DNA of 64,000 nucleotides from Takakia lepidozioides (lineage: Eukaryota; Streptophyta; Takakiopsida; Takakiales; Takakiaceae). Where the stretch lies: the NCBI GenBank assembly GCA_030704615.1, contig CM060732.1, positions 65,827,053-65,891,052 of the forward strand. The letters are read 5' to 3'. Positions 22,860 through 35,343 of this stretch are shown here, piece after piece (the first letter of the stretch is position 1; the number at the start of each line of letters is the position of its first letter). The notes beneath the pieces are model-generated. The model saw only the letters and a list, made by a program, of their open reading frames with translations, made no database searches and was not told where the DNA came from. The translations under genes were made by a program, and so were the position numbers.

Positions 22860-24080
22860 ACTACCTAGGTTCGTTGTCGGAGGGTATGACTGGATTATAT
22901 GTTTTATGTTTTGATAGTATGGCTTGTGACGGGTAACAATCATGACAGAATGTGAATTCAATGAGGTGGATAGTGAGAGCTTGGGTGGGAGGAAGTGGTA
23001 TGGGCAAGCCGTGTGTTAGAAAAATATCTGGACAGAGACGTGCGGGATAAAGCAGGGGGGTGTTGGACATAAGCATGGGAGAAGCCATGGTGAGATGGTG
23101 TGGAGGTCGACCTTGGTATGTGCAAGTGTTGGGCGGTTATTTATATATTTTTTGTTAACAGACGGTTGCGGTTACATTGGAACTCAATATTGAAAGAACC
23201 TTACAGGCCGGTTACTTCAATTTATTGACTTTCTAATAACCTGCCAGTTGCAGTTAAGAGTGACATGTTTTTTTGGCCAGGTAATCCAGTTATCATTTTC
23301 GCTATAACTGAGGGTTATACAGCCGGTTATGTATATATATTTATTTATTTATAAAAAAATGGAATTATAGCTGAAACTTTTGTCAATCGTAAATATTTTT
23401 TCAAGCCTGCATTAGTACAATAGAGCTGGGCCTGCAGATTAAAATAAATATATAAAAGATGGTTTGTCCTTATAAATGCTAGCACATACCAATGTTGGGC
23501 GGTTATTTATTCTTGTCTCCAATAACAGTTGGTTATCTATCCGGTTATATATATATATAACCGTAGGAGATGAAAATTTGAAATAACCGGTCCCGTTAGG
23601 AACCGGCAAAGTGTAGGATACAAGTAATGAGTAATTTGTGGAAGTGCCAAACTGCTTGGTTATGTCTAGTGATGCGTAGTCCATGGATGATTGGGTGTGT
23701 GCACTTGTTTAGTAGATATGGCCATGTGTCCTTGGCAGGGGGAATGACAGAGAGGTCAGTAGGGTGAGGGATAGAGGGTGGGCCAAAATATAGGTTTGCG
23801 TTGGTTACCCATATATTGGGCATATTGGAAGTGTAGAATTTGTTTGATTTGGGCGTCTTGGCTGTGTTAGTGGTCCAGAAATAATTTGAGAGGTTGTGGT
23901 CGAGGACCTTGGAAAGCATCTATTTTTGGATGTGGGTTTTGGTGTGTGCCAAAGATTTGACAGCTTGTAGTTGTGCTTCTTTGTTAAGGTATAGATATTG
24001 ACCAACTGCCATGAAATATTTAAGACTAATGATAGCCTCAACATTATAAAGGATGAATAAGGAGACATAGGAGACATATG
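22860..24080 (-). mobile_element. Decayed retroelement, C-terminal region (minus strand)
   Basis: Minus-strand frames at 23919-23596 (PYLLNKCTHPIIHGLRITRHN, split here by position rather than shown in full context) and 23088-22861 (PARLCPDIFLTHGLP, then IHLIEFTFCHD) resemble the region C-terminal to the reverse transcriptase in a group of plant retroelements: a C-x-H...RHN motif and then a PDI-L...LVE-type segment. The two pieces are separated by about 500 bp of unrelated AT-rich DNA with two tgggcggttattta words. I recognise the pattern but cannot name the family. No intact frame remains. Confidence 0.4.
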
Positions 24081-25300
24081 GGAGCATGGCCATCACATGC
24101 ACTTGTGTGTTTCCCTCTATAAAAAGAAGACAGAACAGCCCATACAAGCAAAATGCATAGTGGTAATCATATTCATGATAATTGATTTACAAACGTCATA
24201 GAAAAGAACTATTTATTCATTTCATCAAGCCTCTGGACCGATGGTAGTTCTTAAACGCCCTCGAGCTGATGATTGCGGCTACCAGATGTTAGGTTTGATC
24301 AAATGAATGAACAATGCTTGATTTATCACACTTAGACATGAACTTGATGATACAAAGCGACCGCCCTTGTTGTCATAGTATATGTTGACCCAGGGATGTT
24401 GGCGTATCATAGCTTATCTTAATATATACAGGGCAAGTTTTGATCTGGGCACCCTTATTTATGCAAGGCAAGTTTTCTAGACCCTTTGGTGTGAGGGACG
24501 ACCCAATAACTCAATGCATATGGACATGTGACCTATCAAACCTGTGGAACATCACATAAAACATTGCAAACATTAGGGATGATTGGAAGAAATGGGACCG
24601 CATCAGAGACACCCCCTCTCCTCTAAATGCAAACATTATGGATGGGTGGAAGAAATGTGGACCTCATCACAGAGACCCCGTCCCCTCTAAATTGATGTGA
24701 CATGTGCAAACCTTGTCCAAATATAAATATTTTACATTCATATTAAAATGATGTAAACCTGTACAACTTTATTTACAGGAAACATGAGGTATTTGAACAT
24801 ATGATAGAAAAACCAAAACCTGGGAAAGAACAAGGAAGGGAGGAAAGGGAAGCAAGCTAAACTCAACTATTCAAACTTATCAGTCATCCCAACCTACTGC
24901 CTGAAGTAGGTCAGAGGGCAACATGGGTGTAACGTCTGGGAGAGTTGGGAGGTGGGATGAAACCGATCCAGCTACGTCCGCCCGATGTAAAATGACCATT
25001 GCTTGAGATCTTCGTAATGCAACGGCCACTTTTTGTCTGTAAAAGGCCACAAGAACAGACGCATAAGGAATGCCCGTGGCCTTGTTTTGGGCTGCTTGAT
25101 GGGCGCATGAACGGAGTAGGTCGTCAAACTAGCGATGGAGATAGTTGAATACCTCTACAGCCAAGAGGATGAAAGTGTCGGTAGGATGTTTGTCCCGATA
25201 GTCGCATTCCTTGACTTGAGCAACAACCATTGAAGCCGCGGAAGCCCTGGGAGGATGCCGAACGTGAAAGTAGGTCGGATCGGGTAGGGTCGGCAATGAC
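24081..25300. other. No gene; two-unit tandem repeat at 24567-24692
   Basis: A ~63 bp unit (gcaaacattaNggatg, then gaagaaatg, then cctctaaat) occurs twice in tandem at 24567-24629 and 24629-24692. Otherwise no recognisable feature. Confidence 0.55.
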
Positions 25301-27582
25301 AACGTCGGCTAGGGTGCGAAGACCATCTTTAGAGAGGATGATGTCGACGTGTCATCGTGTGGACTGAAAAGTGTGAGAAGGGATGACATAAGATTGCTCT
25401 CATAGGACATGAAAACCAGCCTCTCACGTAATCGATGCGACAACGTCTCGGACAACGTCATGGGTGGTGGTGCGATCTTCCTCACATTGACATTGAAAGA
25501 GGTGGATAACAAGTGCGTTGATAGGCTGGTGACAAACACAATGTCGAAGACCTAACACAGAGGGATGCGGTAGCCCAAATTGCAAACGAAGAGCTGTAGC
25601 AAAGATGGGTGATGACAAACGAAAGGGGGTGATGGTGGGTTGAACTGTCAGCCATGCACCTGCACCTGGCCTTGCATAAGATAGAAGCCTGGCACAATGC
25701 ACATAAGAGGAAAAGCTACTGGAAAGCATGCCGAAGAAGGAGTGTCGGTGCACGCGGTCCATGAGAGTCTCCTGTAGGTGATCGATGCCTTGGGAGCAAG
25801 CAACTGCTCGAAGGGAGGAAGATGCGCTCTTGCTGTGCCGGAAGAAGATCTCGTGCAGAACAAAAATGTTGTTGGAAAGGGAAGATGCCAATGTTGACGT
25901 GAGCAATGGGGTCCATGAGCAGGGGTCGTTGACTGCACAGAAAGCGGGGTGCAAGAGCAGGGGCAATTAATGCCCAACTACCCAAGAACGCATAGGGGGA
26001 AGTGCTGACTTTGGAGAGCAAGCCTACACCTCCAAAGGAGATTGGAAGAACAACTTGTTGGCGAGCTAAAGCACCCTCGGATCCATCCAAATCCCCCGGT
26101 CCCAGAAGACGACCAAAGATATTCATGATGGTAGTATCAAACCTTGACAATAATCACAAAAACTCAGGGGTAGGGGGAACGGTGACTGTAGAAAAGGAGG
26201 GCGGCAGAAGCATAGAACAGTCTGACAAAAGGGATGATTTGGTGAAAATCTCCTCCAGCTGAGCGAAATTATTGGAAGATGACGTTGCGGGAGACGGAGC
26301 TAAAAGCGTTTGCTACATCGACTTGAAACACAACCGAGTCCGGCTGAAGGTCGAGAATAGCCCGAATCCCATGTACCACAGCCTCACAACCGCCTGGAGC
26401 ACCAAACTGATGTGGGAAGAGGTGGGTAGAGAATGCATCACGGTACTGCATGACAAGGGAACGGCTGACGAGATGATACAAAACTTCCCCGATGGCAATG
26501 GGACGGATGCCATTTCCGGAGTGTTTGGTCATGGCTAGTAGTCGGGAGGCTCCGAGAATATGTGCCACTGCAGAGGGGATGCGGTGATGAAGGAACAGAC
26601 TTGAAAGAGTTGGGAGAAGTCACTTAGCAGAGTCTTGTAGAGAAAAGCAGTCGCGCAAATGTTCGTATAACATACCAGATGGTCCTGGTGCAGAAAGATG
26701 TGGACTGCGGATGAAGGCCCTGGTGAACAGAGAGAGATCCAGTTGAAGGTCCTGATGCGGCTCGAAGTCATCGACAAAAGCTGGAAGGATGTTGTCTGCC
26801 TCAAGATGGAGAGCCTGTAGAGCGGCAATAGTGTCCATAGAAGGTGGGGCGGGGGCAAAGGTGACAGAGCGCGAGCTGCACGGGAATACTCGCCTACCAG
26901 TCCCAAGATGAGGCGGTGCCGAAGCCGCATGTGAGCAGAAGAGCCTGGTTGTGAGGAAGTGTCAGTAGGAGCACGTGCTGTCAGGGCTTGTGCTCGGAGA
27001 TAATGCTCTTCTTGAAGATTCTCCCAGTCTCCCGCGAGAAAGCGTTGGAGCCGGATGCCAGTCTCTCTATGACCATCCTTGCCACCATGTGGTGCCAAAA
27101 CCCAACACCACTGGGCAGACAACAGAAGAAGATACCACGCCTGATCCTCGGCCAGTTTGTCTAGAGGCATGCGAAAGCAATTTTGGACCTCTTGACAAAG
27201 GGTCACCGGGATGCGTTTGTAGAGCGGGGGCGGGGTACTCCCAAATGAAAAGCTCCAAGGACATCCAATGAGGAGAGCCACGCCCATGCAGTGGGTGGAG
27301 GGGGAGCTTGCAAAACACCGATGGGAGTCGGCACAAAAGAACCTTCATGGTTAGCTTGCCGAAAGGCCGTGCAAGTGCGTTGGTGGAGAGCCAAACCTCT
27401 GATTCAGGCGAATATGCGACCGCAAGCCGAGCAATGAAGTACGAACAACTGGTGATTGTGGAAATGGTGGAACCGTTTGGAGGGGGTGGAGCTGCTGGAG
27501 GGGACGTCAAAATGGAAGGTACAAGGGCAAAAGAGAGCTTTGCAAGGAACTTTGAATGGATGAAATGTGTTAAAAACTTCAT
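25301..27582 (-). mobile_element. Decayed reverse-transcriptase retroelement (minus strand)
   Basis: Read on the minus strand from about 27287 down: a LLLLSAQWCWVLAPHGGK and IRLQRFLAGDWENL segment, SAPGPSGMLYEHLRD (about 26710-26660), then a reverse transcriptase core (about 26568-26269) with HSGNGIRPIAIGEVLYHLVS, PHQFGAPGGCEAVVHGIRA and FQVDVANAFSSVSR. This is followed in other frames by LPISFGGVGLLS (about 26060-26020) and a C-terminal piece with HCVCHQPINALVIHLFQC (about 25545-25490). The pieces lie in different frames with stops between, so the element is dead. No endonuclease or LTR was seen. The same type of RT-bearing ORF is familiar from seed-free plants and algae, but I cannot name the clade. 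Confidence 0.7.
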
Positions 27583-27866
27583 CCAACAGGGATGGAAACA
27601 TCCTTAAGTGTCAACTCATCCTAGTGTCCTTAAGTGACCTTTGAAGCACAAAATTTCAAGATAAAGCTCAACAGCAGCATTGAGATCCAGGACCAGTCAG
27701 GGCCTCATTTGGGTCTTCTTTATAAAGGTGTACACAGTGTTTCATGGATATTCCTCATAAAACTTTACAGAGATTCATGTGAAGATGTTGGACTTGACTT
27801 GGAAATTGCATTTCTGTGAGAAACAAGGGAATGCTTGGTTGTCTGCAATCTCCCACAGGCACAGGG

Positions 27867-30800
27867 ATGGCAGCGCGCTGTGCCGCGCAGGGAGAAGCCA
27901 TACCCAAGGCCGTTTGTTCTCCCTGGGGTACAGGGGCAGGAAGTCTTACCTCATGGAGCAGATTAGCTGGCCTGGCTGTGGAGGTGAAATGGGTACCCAG
28001 CGTAGGAAAGACGGCCCTCGGATCCTTGCGCTTGAAGTCTATGATAGCTCGTCAATCTTCAGGAATACAGGAGGAAGGTATAGACATTTATATCTTACTC
28101 ATTCTCTTGGGTTTCTAAACTTCCTTCAATGACTGCTGATTTATCTGAAAGGTACGGGAATTCATCTTCTTCCTTTCCTTGAATGAGAGAGGTAGGTGCT
28201 TATGTACATTGCGGCCATATCTCTTGCGGAATGATAGACGTTGAAATTCAAGAAATTTTATTGTGCTCTAGCCTCCAGTGCACGTGCGATTGTGATGGCA
28301 TTGCCAGTCACCGGTGCTTGAGAGGGAGGGAGAATTTTTTTGGTGGCAAGCCACCTCTAGTTCTCAAGACTCAAGGCTCAAAGACAATTAATGGCTGCTA
28401 AAGATCTATATGTACAATGTGTTTGCATGCAGGCCAGACAATGAGCAGTGATCGGCTCTGGCAGGAGTTCTTCTCAGATCCTTCGCAGTGGTGGGACAAC
28501 AGGTTTGATAAGGTGAGGGTGCCTTCACATGAAAAAGTTTGTGAGCGAGAGCTTGTGATTGAGGTTGCTTGCATTAATGTCAATTTTTCTGTTTGTCTTG
28601 GAAGAGTTGCAAAACGCTGGTTCATTGGTATTGATATCAGAAGGTGGTTCTTCCTTATTAGCTAGGCATCAAAGTAGGACATACTATGCTTTTCCCCTGT
28701 TGTTTGAGAGATGCTTGAAGATTAACTGTTTGTAGGCTAGTGTAGCATGTTTGTGTTTAAAGTTACAGCTGCTCAGCTTGGTTTTCACAGAAAAATCCAA
28801 ACTCACCAGACTTCAGACATAAGCACACGAAGGAGGGCCTTTGGGTTGAGGGTTGGTCAAACCCATCTTGGGTGAAAGCAGAGCTAGCTGCCATGATACA
28901 AGGTCAAGCACAATGTCATGATGTCAGAACACTATGCATGGCAGGTCAACTGAAACAGGCCCTGCACATTTTGAACCAACAAGTCATTTCAGCAGATTCT
29001 GACACTTACGTTTGTCTCCTGCGGGAGTGCACCAACATGCAATGCCTAGCAGAGGGAAAGCAGGTGCATGCCCACATTATCAGAAGTGGATTGAAGCCCA
29101 ATGTCTTTCTACTCAACACCCTTGTAAACATGTATGCCAAATGCGGGAGTGTGGTGGATGCACGCCAAGTGTTTGACAAAATACCTGAACGAAATATGTT
29201 CGCATGGAATATAATGATAGCAGGATATGCCAAGCATGGGTGTGATGGGGAGGCCTTTGAGATCTATGAGCAAATGAAACGGGAAGGGGTGGCACCCAAC
29301 AGGGTCACAATCACTTGCGTTCTCAAGGCATGTGCCAGTCTGGCAGCCCTGGAGAAGGGCACGGAGGTCCACGTGGACATTCTCAAAGCTGGAATTGAGC
29401 CAGATCTCATTCTCAACAACACTCTCATTGGCATGTATGCCAAATGTGGGAGCACAAAGGATGCACGCCAAGTGTTTGACAATATGACTGAGCGAGATGT
29501 GGTGTCTTGGAATTCCATGGTTGGAGGATATGCCCAGCATGGATGTGGTAGGGAGGCTTTTGAGGTATATCATCAAATGATATGGGATGGGGTGACACCT
29601 AACAGGGTCACATTCATTTGCATTCTCAAGGCCTGTGCCAGCCTGGCAGACCTGGAAAAGGGCAAAGAGGTTCATGCAATTATCATCAAATCTGGTGTTG
29701 AACCAGATACCATTCTTCATAATACCCTGATTGACATGTATGCCAAATGCGGGAGCACAAGGGATGCGCGTCAAGTGTTTGACAATATGGCCAGGCGAGA
29801 TGTGGTGTCATGGAACACGATGATCGCAGCATATGCTCAGCATGGGTATGGTATGGAGGCTTTTGAGATCTATGAGCAAATGATACAGGAAAGGGTGACA
29901 CCAGACAAAGTCACGTTGGTTGCTGTTCTGAAGGCGTGTGCCAGCACCAGAGCCATTTTCCAGGGCAAAGAGGTCCATGATGATATCATTGCAGCGGCAG
30001 TTGGGATAGATATGATTCTGGAGACTGCCCTTGTCAACATGTATGCCAAATGTGGGGACATGCAGGATGCACGTCAAGTGTTTGACAATATGGCTAAAAG
30101 AGATTTGGTCTCATGGAGTGCAATGATTGCAGGATATGCTCAGAATCGGTGTGATAGGGATGCTTTAAAGATGTATGAGCAAATGATACAGGAAGGGGTG
30201 ACACCCAACAAGGTCACGTTCGTTTGCATTCTCAATGCTTGTGCTGGCCTAGGAGACCTGGAAAAGGCGAAAGAGGTTCATGCTGATGTCATGAAAGCTG
30301 GGATTGCATCATACATGAATTTGGAGAATAGCCTTGTTGACATGTATGCGAAGTGTGGGAGCATTAAGGATGCACGGGAAGTGTTTGACAGCATGGCTGA
30401 ACGAGATGTGGTCTCATGGAGTGCAATGATTGGAGGATATGTTCAACATGGTCGTGGTAGGGAGGCTTTCGACATGTATGAGCAAATGATAGGGGATGGA
30501 GTGAAACCTGACAAGGTCACATTCACTTATGTCCTCAATGCTTGTGCCAGCCTGACCGACCTGGAAATGGGCAAAGCGGTCCATGCGGAGATCGTCAAAG
30601 CTGATATTGTACAAGACATCAATTTTGCTAACACCCTTGTGAACATGTATGCCAAATGTGGGAGTGTACGAGATGCACGTGAAGCGTTTGACAAAATGGC
30701 TGAACGAGATGTGGTCTCATGGAGCACCATGATTGCAGGATATGCTCAGCATGGGCGTGATACAGAGGCTTTGGAGATGTATGAGCAAATGAAACAGGAA

Positions 30801-31436
30801 AAGGTGACGCCTGACAAGGTCGCGATCTTTGGCGTTCTACATGTGTGTGTCCACCTGGCAGCCCTGGAAAAGGGCAAGGAGGTACATGCTGACATGATTG
30901 CAGCTGGAATTGTGCCAGATATCAATTTAAATAATACCCTTGTGAACATGTATGCCAAATGTGGCAGCATAGAGTGTGCACAAGAAGTCTTTGACAATAT
31001 GGCCGAAAGAGATGTGGTGTCATGGAAGGCCATGATTGCAGGATATGCTCAACATGGGTATAGTAGGGAGGTCCTGCAACTATTCGAACAAATGCAGCAA
31101 AGAGGCTTGAGGCCCGAGGGTGCAATCTTTATATGTGTTCTCTCTGCATGTAGCCACATGGGCCTAGTGGATGAAGGCCGTCAATACTTCGAGTCCATGA
31201 CTCGTGATCATAACCTCACCCCTACAGTGGATCATTTTGGCTGCGTGGTGGAGCTTTTTGGCCAAGCAGGGCGACTGGAGGAGGTAGAGGACGTCATAAA
31301 CAAAATTCTAATTGAGCCAAATGCTGACGTGTGGAGGGCCTTGCTTGATGCCTGCAGAACTCATGACAATCTCACGATAGCAGAAAGTGCGGCACAATGC
31401 CTTTGCAAGTTGGATGCACAGAAAGGGGCGACTTAA
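27867..31436 (+). CDS. PDF-motif (OSB-type) / PLS-class PPR fusion protein
   Basis: The model has three exons: 27867-28077, 28433-28512 and 28791-31436, with GT/AG ends and continuous frame (978 aa). Exon 1 gives an Arg/Ser/Ala-rich, acid-poor leader typical of organelle targeting. The end of exon 2 gives LWQEFFSDPSQWWDNRFDK and the start of exon 3 gives NPNSPDFRHKHTKEGLW, then SNPSWV. Together they form the PDF motif known from OSB organellar single-strand-DNA-binding proteins, split by a 278-nt phase-0 intron. A PLS-type PPR array follows, with seven P-L-S triplets spaced exactly 303 nt (VSW...GGYAQHG-type landmarks at about 29.5, 29.8, 30.1, 30.4, 30.7 and 31.0 kb), then an E1-like end (ADVWRALLDACRTH) and TAA. 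PPR arrays bind organellar RNA, and PDF motifs bind single-stranded DNA. The fused role is unknown. The E2/DYW region is lost (see 31437). Confidence 0.85.
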
Positions 31437-31620
31437 GAGCTGCTATCAGACATGACATGTGGGACAATGAAGGTGTAATGAGAAAAACGACACAGGAGAG
31501 GAATGTCAGAAAGGAGCAGGGTGCAGCTGCATTGAGGTGGAGAGCCGAGTGCATGCATTCCCTGTAGAAGATCAATTGCGTCTCCATATTGGCAAAATCA
31601 GAGGAAGGAGGTGGATTATG
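31437..31620 (+). pseudogene. Decayed E2/E+ and DYW-start remnant after the PPR stop
   Basis: Just past the TAA the sequence still encodes, across a frameshift, LLSDM, MWDNEGVMRKTTQERNVRKE and then GCSCIEVESRVHAFPVED, the E2/E+ motif and the entry to a DYW deaminase domain. The TAA replaces the expected Tyr codon (GAT-Y-VLLS), and a small indel near 31456 shifts frame. No HxE zinc site was found further on. The ancestral protein was therefore E/E+/DYW class, and the present protein ends at E1. Confidence 0.7.
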
Positions 31621-32859
31621 TGCTTGACACTATATGTATTTGCATGATGTGGAGGAGCATAAGGAACTTCTCTTTGCTACCAGAGCCATTGCTTCTGGGC
31701 TGAGAAGCATGTCCCTGGCACGTCCATCCGCGTCTTGGAAATTCTCTGGGTTTCGTAGCAAATGCCAGCTTATCTCAAAGATTGTTAAGCAAGCAGTTGT
31801 CATATAGGATGCTGGTGCTTCCACCACTCAAAGTCAGGTCTTGTTTTTGTTTGGAGCAGCATGACAAAGGATGTGTCACTTCAAATGACTGTAAGATACC
31901 ATCACTCCTTTGAGCAAGAGGAATAAAGTTGAAACAACGCAGTTACTGTCACTGCCGGGTAATGATAACCATTCCCAGCAAGTGATCATGGGCAGCAGTG
32001 ACGAAGTTATGGAAATTGTTCTTGTGGAGGAATTTTGGACAACTATCCCACTTCTTTTCCAACTGGGAGGAGACAGACAATTGCACTCTGTTACAAGCAG
32101 TCCTCATCTTTGAGCTCCCACCTGCAAAGAGTTTAGTTGCACACCATAAGAGACTGTGCCTGTAGCAAAGCATTGAACACTAGTTGATAGATGCATTGCA
32201 AACACTTGCTCAACACTGACCTCACTCACATATTCTAAGTCACAACGTGCTCAAGGGAGTTGCCCTCATCAACAGACAGCTAGTCGCCATGGCCAAAGTT
32301 GGAGAGGAAGACAGGAAGGTGGAAGTCAGTAAGAAGCACAATGCGTAAGGCAGGAGATTTGCACCTAGATTCGTTGCAATAGCATCCCCATAGCCTCAGC
32401 CTGGAAGCTCAATACAGCCTCTTAGGAACAGTAAAATAACCAGTGTTGTGTGTATACAGTTTTGGACATACCCTCCGGGTCAGTATTGATCTAGACATAC
32501 CATCAGAGAAGAGTTGGTATCCGGGGCTCCCCAGAGAAAGTTTTGTATTAGCCTTTGATCTTAATGATAGAGGAGCCCGGGGACCATAGGGAAGCAATAA
32601 ACCATATCGAGCCTGATAGAATTTGGTTGGCAATAAGCACGCGGCCTGCTAGAGAGGCGATATTGCGCAGAGTAGTAGGCATACTGGAGGACCTCTATAG
32701 CTAAAATGATTATTGAGCATTCGGAGCTATAGGAACTTTAGATGCATATTCATCTCATGCTCGGACAACCTCTCACACAATGATTCAAGCAAGCCTGTTC
32801 AAGTTCAAACTTCACATGCACAGAATGCTAAGTGCTACAGTGCTCCATTTCTGCTATTG
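31621..32859. other. No gene seen
   Basis: 3' flank of the PPR gene. A minus-strand frame at 32633-32409 is open for 74 codons but resembles nothing I know. Confidence 0.5.
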
Positions 32860-33983
32860 CTAGCCGCTTCCAGTATTCTAGTTGGTACACATTGCCACAG
32901 GGCCACTAGAGCATTGAGCTTTATAATGAATCCACAAACAAGTGCTGGCAAAATTCATACACATTTGAACGAGCGACACTGGGCCACTGCTAGTCAGCAT
33001 CCTTTGAAGATTAGACACTTGTTCTCTGGTGGGCACAAGCTGGTCCGAATACAGAAAATATGTTGATCATTTGCTATCAGGTTTCCAAGTTCAGAAATCG
33101 ATTGTCAATTGTCATGTTGTGGTCATGTATATTCAATATGCTACATGTCTGTATCATATCTGTGATTCTGGGTTTGTTGTTTCTGTGGACAACTCTTAGC
33201 TCCAAATTTGTGAGGCAGCTCTTGAGTGAACTCAGAAAGCATGACAACATCCCCTTGGGATTGTATACTAGCTGGGGTCCTGGATCTCCCGTGTATCTGC
33301 AAGCTATTGTTGACAAAGATTACTCCTGAGATATATACATCTGTGAAGTGAGCTAGGAACATAGATAATCTATGAATCTGCATCAACTAAACTCTAGCCA
33401 TTGCAGCGATGACTCCCAATCCAACCATTCCGTGTTCGTGTGCGTAGCGTCTTATAAGCGCCACCTCGGTCCATCTTCCCTTCAAAGTTTCAGTGTTGTG
33501 ATGAAGCCCACCCGAACTCACCGAATAATCTCTATCACCTGCACCGATGTACATGAGTTCTTTATTAAAGATACTCGACTTCGGCAAGCGAGGTTTCATC
33601 ACCAGAGAGTACTTGCATGCACGACTGTCGTAATTGACGGTGATCTTGTCATTATCGATCACATCATACGAGGAAAAGGTGAGAATGTCACTAACATGCT
33701 CTTCCTGAATACGCTGCAGTGTACATCTCAAGTGCCTAGGAAGTCTCACCCGTGTCTCATCGTGTCTCATCGGCCAGCATTGTGGTCGGCTCCGGCTTAT
33801 ACACCATGTGACGCTTGTTGATACAGACCCATAAGCAGCCGCACAAGTATGGAAAACGCTAAGTCGAGCATATGGTTGGACCACTAAGCTCGGCTGAGGC
33901 GGTTTCAGGAAAGAACCCTCGATCCGTGTGACATAAAGTGTCTTGTTGGTGTTGTTGAACAGGTCCGCAGAAACTATCCCCAT
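32860..33983. pseudogene. Duplicated two-gene unit, copy 2
   Basis: This is the inverted partner of 10660-12640. On the plus strand FIMNPQTSAGKIHTHLNE (about 32925) leads, with frame breaks, into an open 89-codon frame (33060-33329) with a hydrophobic segment (MLHVCIISVILGLLFLW) and the end SPVYLQAIVDKDYS. On the minus strand a 198-codon open frame (33983-33387) starts MGIVSADLFNNTNKTLYV and passes LSVFHTCAAAYG. The two frames converge. The N-terminus of the minus frame looks like a small beta-rich secreted or cytosolic protein, but I do not recognise it. The central part appears shifted in frame relative to copy 1, so it may be a pseudogene. Confidence 0.5.
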
Positions 33984-35343
33984 GTATCCAAGCTCCTACA
34001 CACCCCTCGTCTAAGCGCAAAGTAGCAGGAAGAATGAGGGAGGAATGAGGAGATGGGTCACCTTCGAAGCTTGAATGCGTACTGTGTGTTGTTGGTGACA
34101 TGATTTATATGTAGAGATAAAAGCATGCTCGAATTAGAAGTGAGGGCTCGGATCCCCCTATTTTTGGAAAAAGAAGAAGAATCCTGCTTCGCTGGCCGCT
34201 TTCAGTTATTCTAGTTGGTACACAATCTCGGGTAGTGGAAGGAGACGACCCGAGAAGACATCACATAACTGATTTGCTCACAGCTGCTTGTATTAGTACC
34301 ACCTTTTTCCTCGAAGAGATTTTCCATACTCATACTCGATAATTGTTGAATCTCAGTTCAAAGTCGCTGTGCGAGATCACACCATCAGTTAAATCCACAT
34401 CTGTTTGTAGCACTTGGACTATTTACCTCGTTTCTACTGTTCCTTGCCATGGAAGTGTGTAACGGAAGCATGGATTCCGCCGATTATACGCCCGATCCAG
34501 ATGCAAGATTCATGCCTCTACATCAGCGCGGACTCGAAACGCCCCTTGGGCATTCCTGCAGCTGACGATCCCCTCCAATTCACGCACACACACACTCGGC
34601 ATTCTCTTGCCACATCTCTAATCTCACCAAGCCCATCTAAGCTCATCTACGCCTCAAAGTGGGTGAAATAATTTCAATAGTGAACACCCCTGGAGGGGAT
34701 TGCATTGCATCTTCGGTGGGGTCTGGAAGCGTGAGGTCAAGAGGTGGCCAGCGTCGGAAGGGGAGAATACTGGCTGTCGATAGGAGGAGCGACACTGGCC
34801 AGTAGTTGTGCAGGAAGCTCTGGTAGAATTCCAGGTTAATTAGTCATACTCCTTCCTCTCGTTCATGCTGTGTGGATGTGATAACTTGTGAGGAATCCTT
34901 GAATGGACTTGGGAGGAGTGATGTTGTGTGACGTGCATGTCCTTAGATGGGCCATCTTGCTCTTGTGCTGTGTGGCTTTTGAGGAGAGGATAAGTACATA
35001 GAGTAGCACCAAGATCCAGGCATACCTCCCGACCTCCAAAAGACCTGCCTTTCAGTGTATGTCAACTTTGGAAGCGCACTGAGCATTTCATTTTTTGCAG
35101 TGAAAGATAAGCGGAGTGTAGTTCCTACGTGATAGTGAAAACAGCTTCGCCTCTGACTGGCGATAATATATTGTTTTAGAAAGCATGAGATTGCGACGGT
35201 GATCGTAAATTGAGGATGCTACAATTGCCATTTTCATTTGACATCAAATACTTTGTAATTCGTCATACTCATCCCAGCTTGTGTTGGACAAATCCCCCAT
35301 GTTCACAGCAAGAAAGGGTTCCATACTCCATAACAAATCAGAT
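33984..35343. other. No gene seen
   Basis: Upstream of the minus-strand frame at 33983 and downstream of the protease gene. No recognisable domain. An acaca run occurs near 34585-34592. Confidence 0.5.

Noticed and set aside
25424-26150. Several overlapping minus-strand frames as separate genes
   Set aside because: They are alternative frames over one frameshifted retroelement C-terminus. Only the pieces matching that family were kept, as part of it.
29109-29774. 221-codon minus-strand frame inside the PPR exon, and its neighbours
   Set aside because: These are antisense shadows of a repetitive, open PPR exon. They repeat with the same 303-nt period and match nothing.
31434-31436. Rescue of the PPR stop codon by U-to-C RNA editing
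   Set aside because: That editing type is organellar, while this gene has spliceosomal introns and is nuclear. A frameshift follows the stop in any case.
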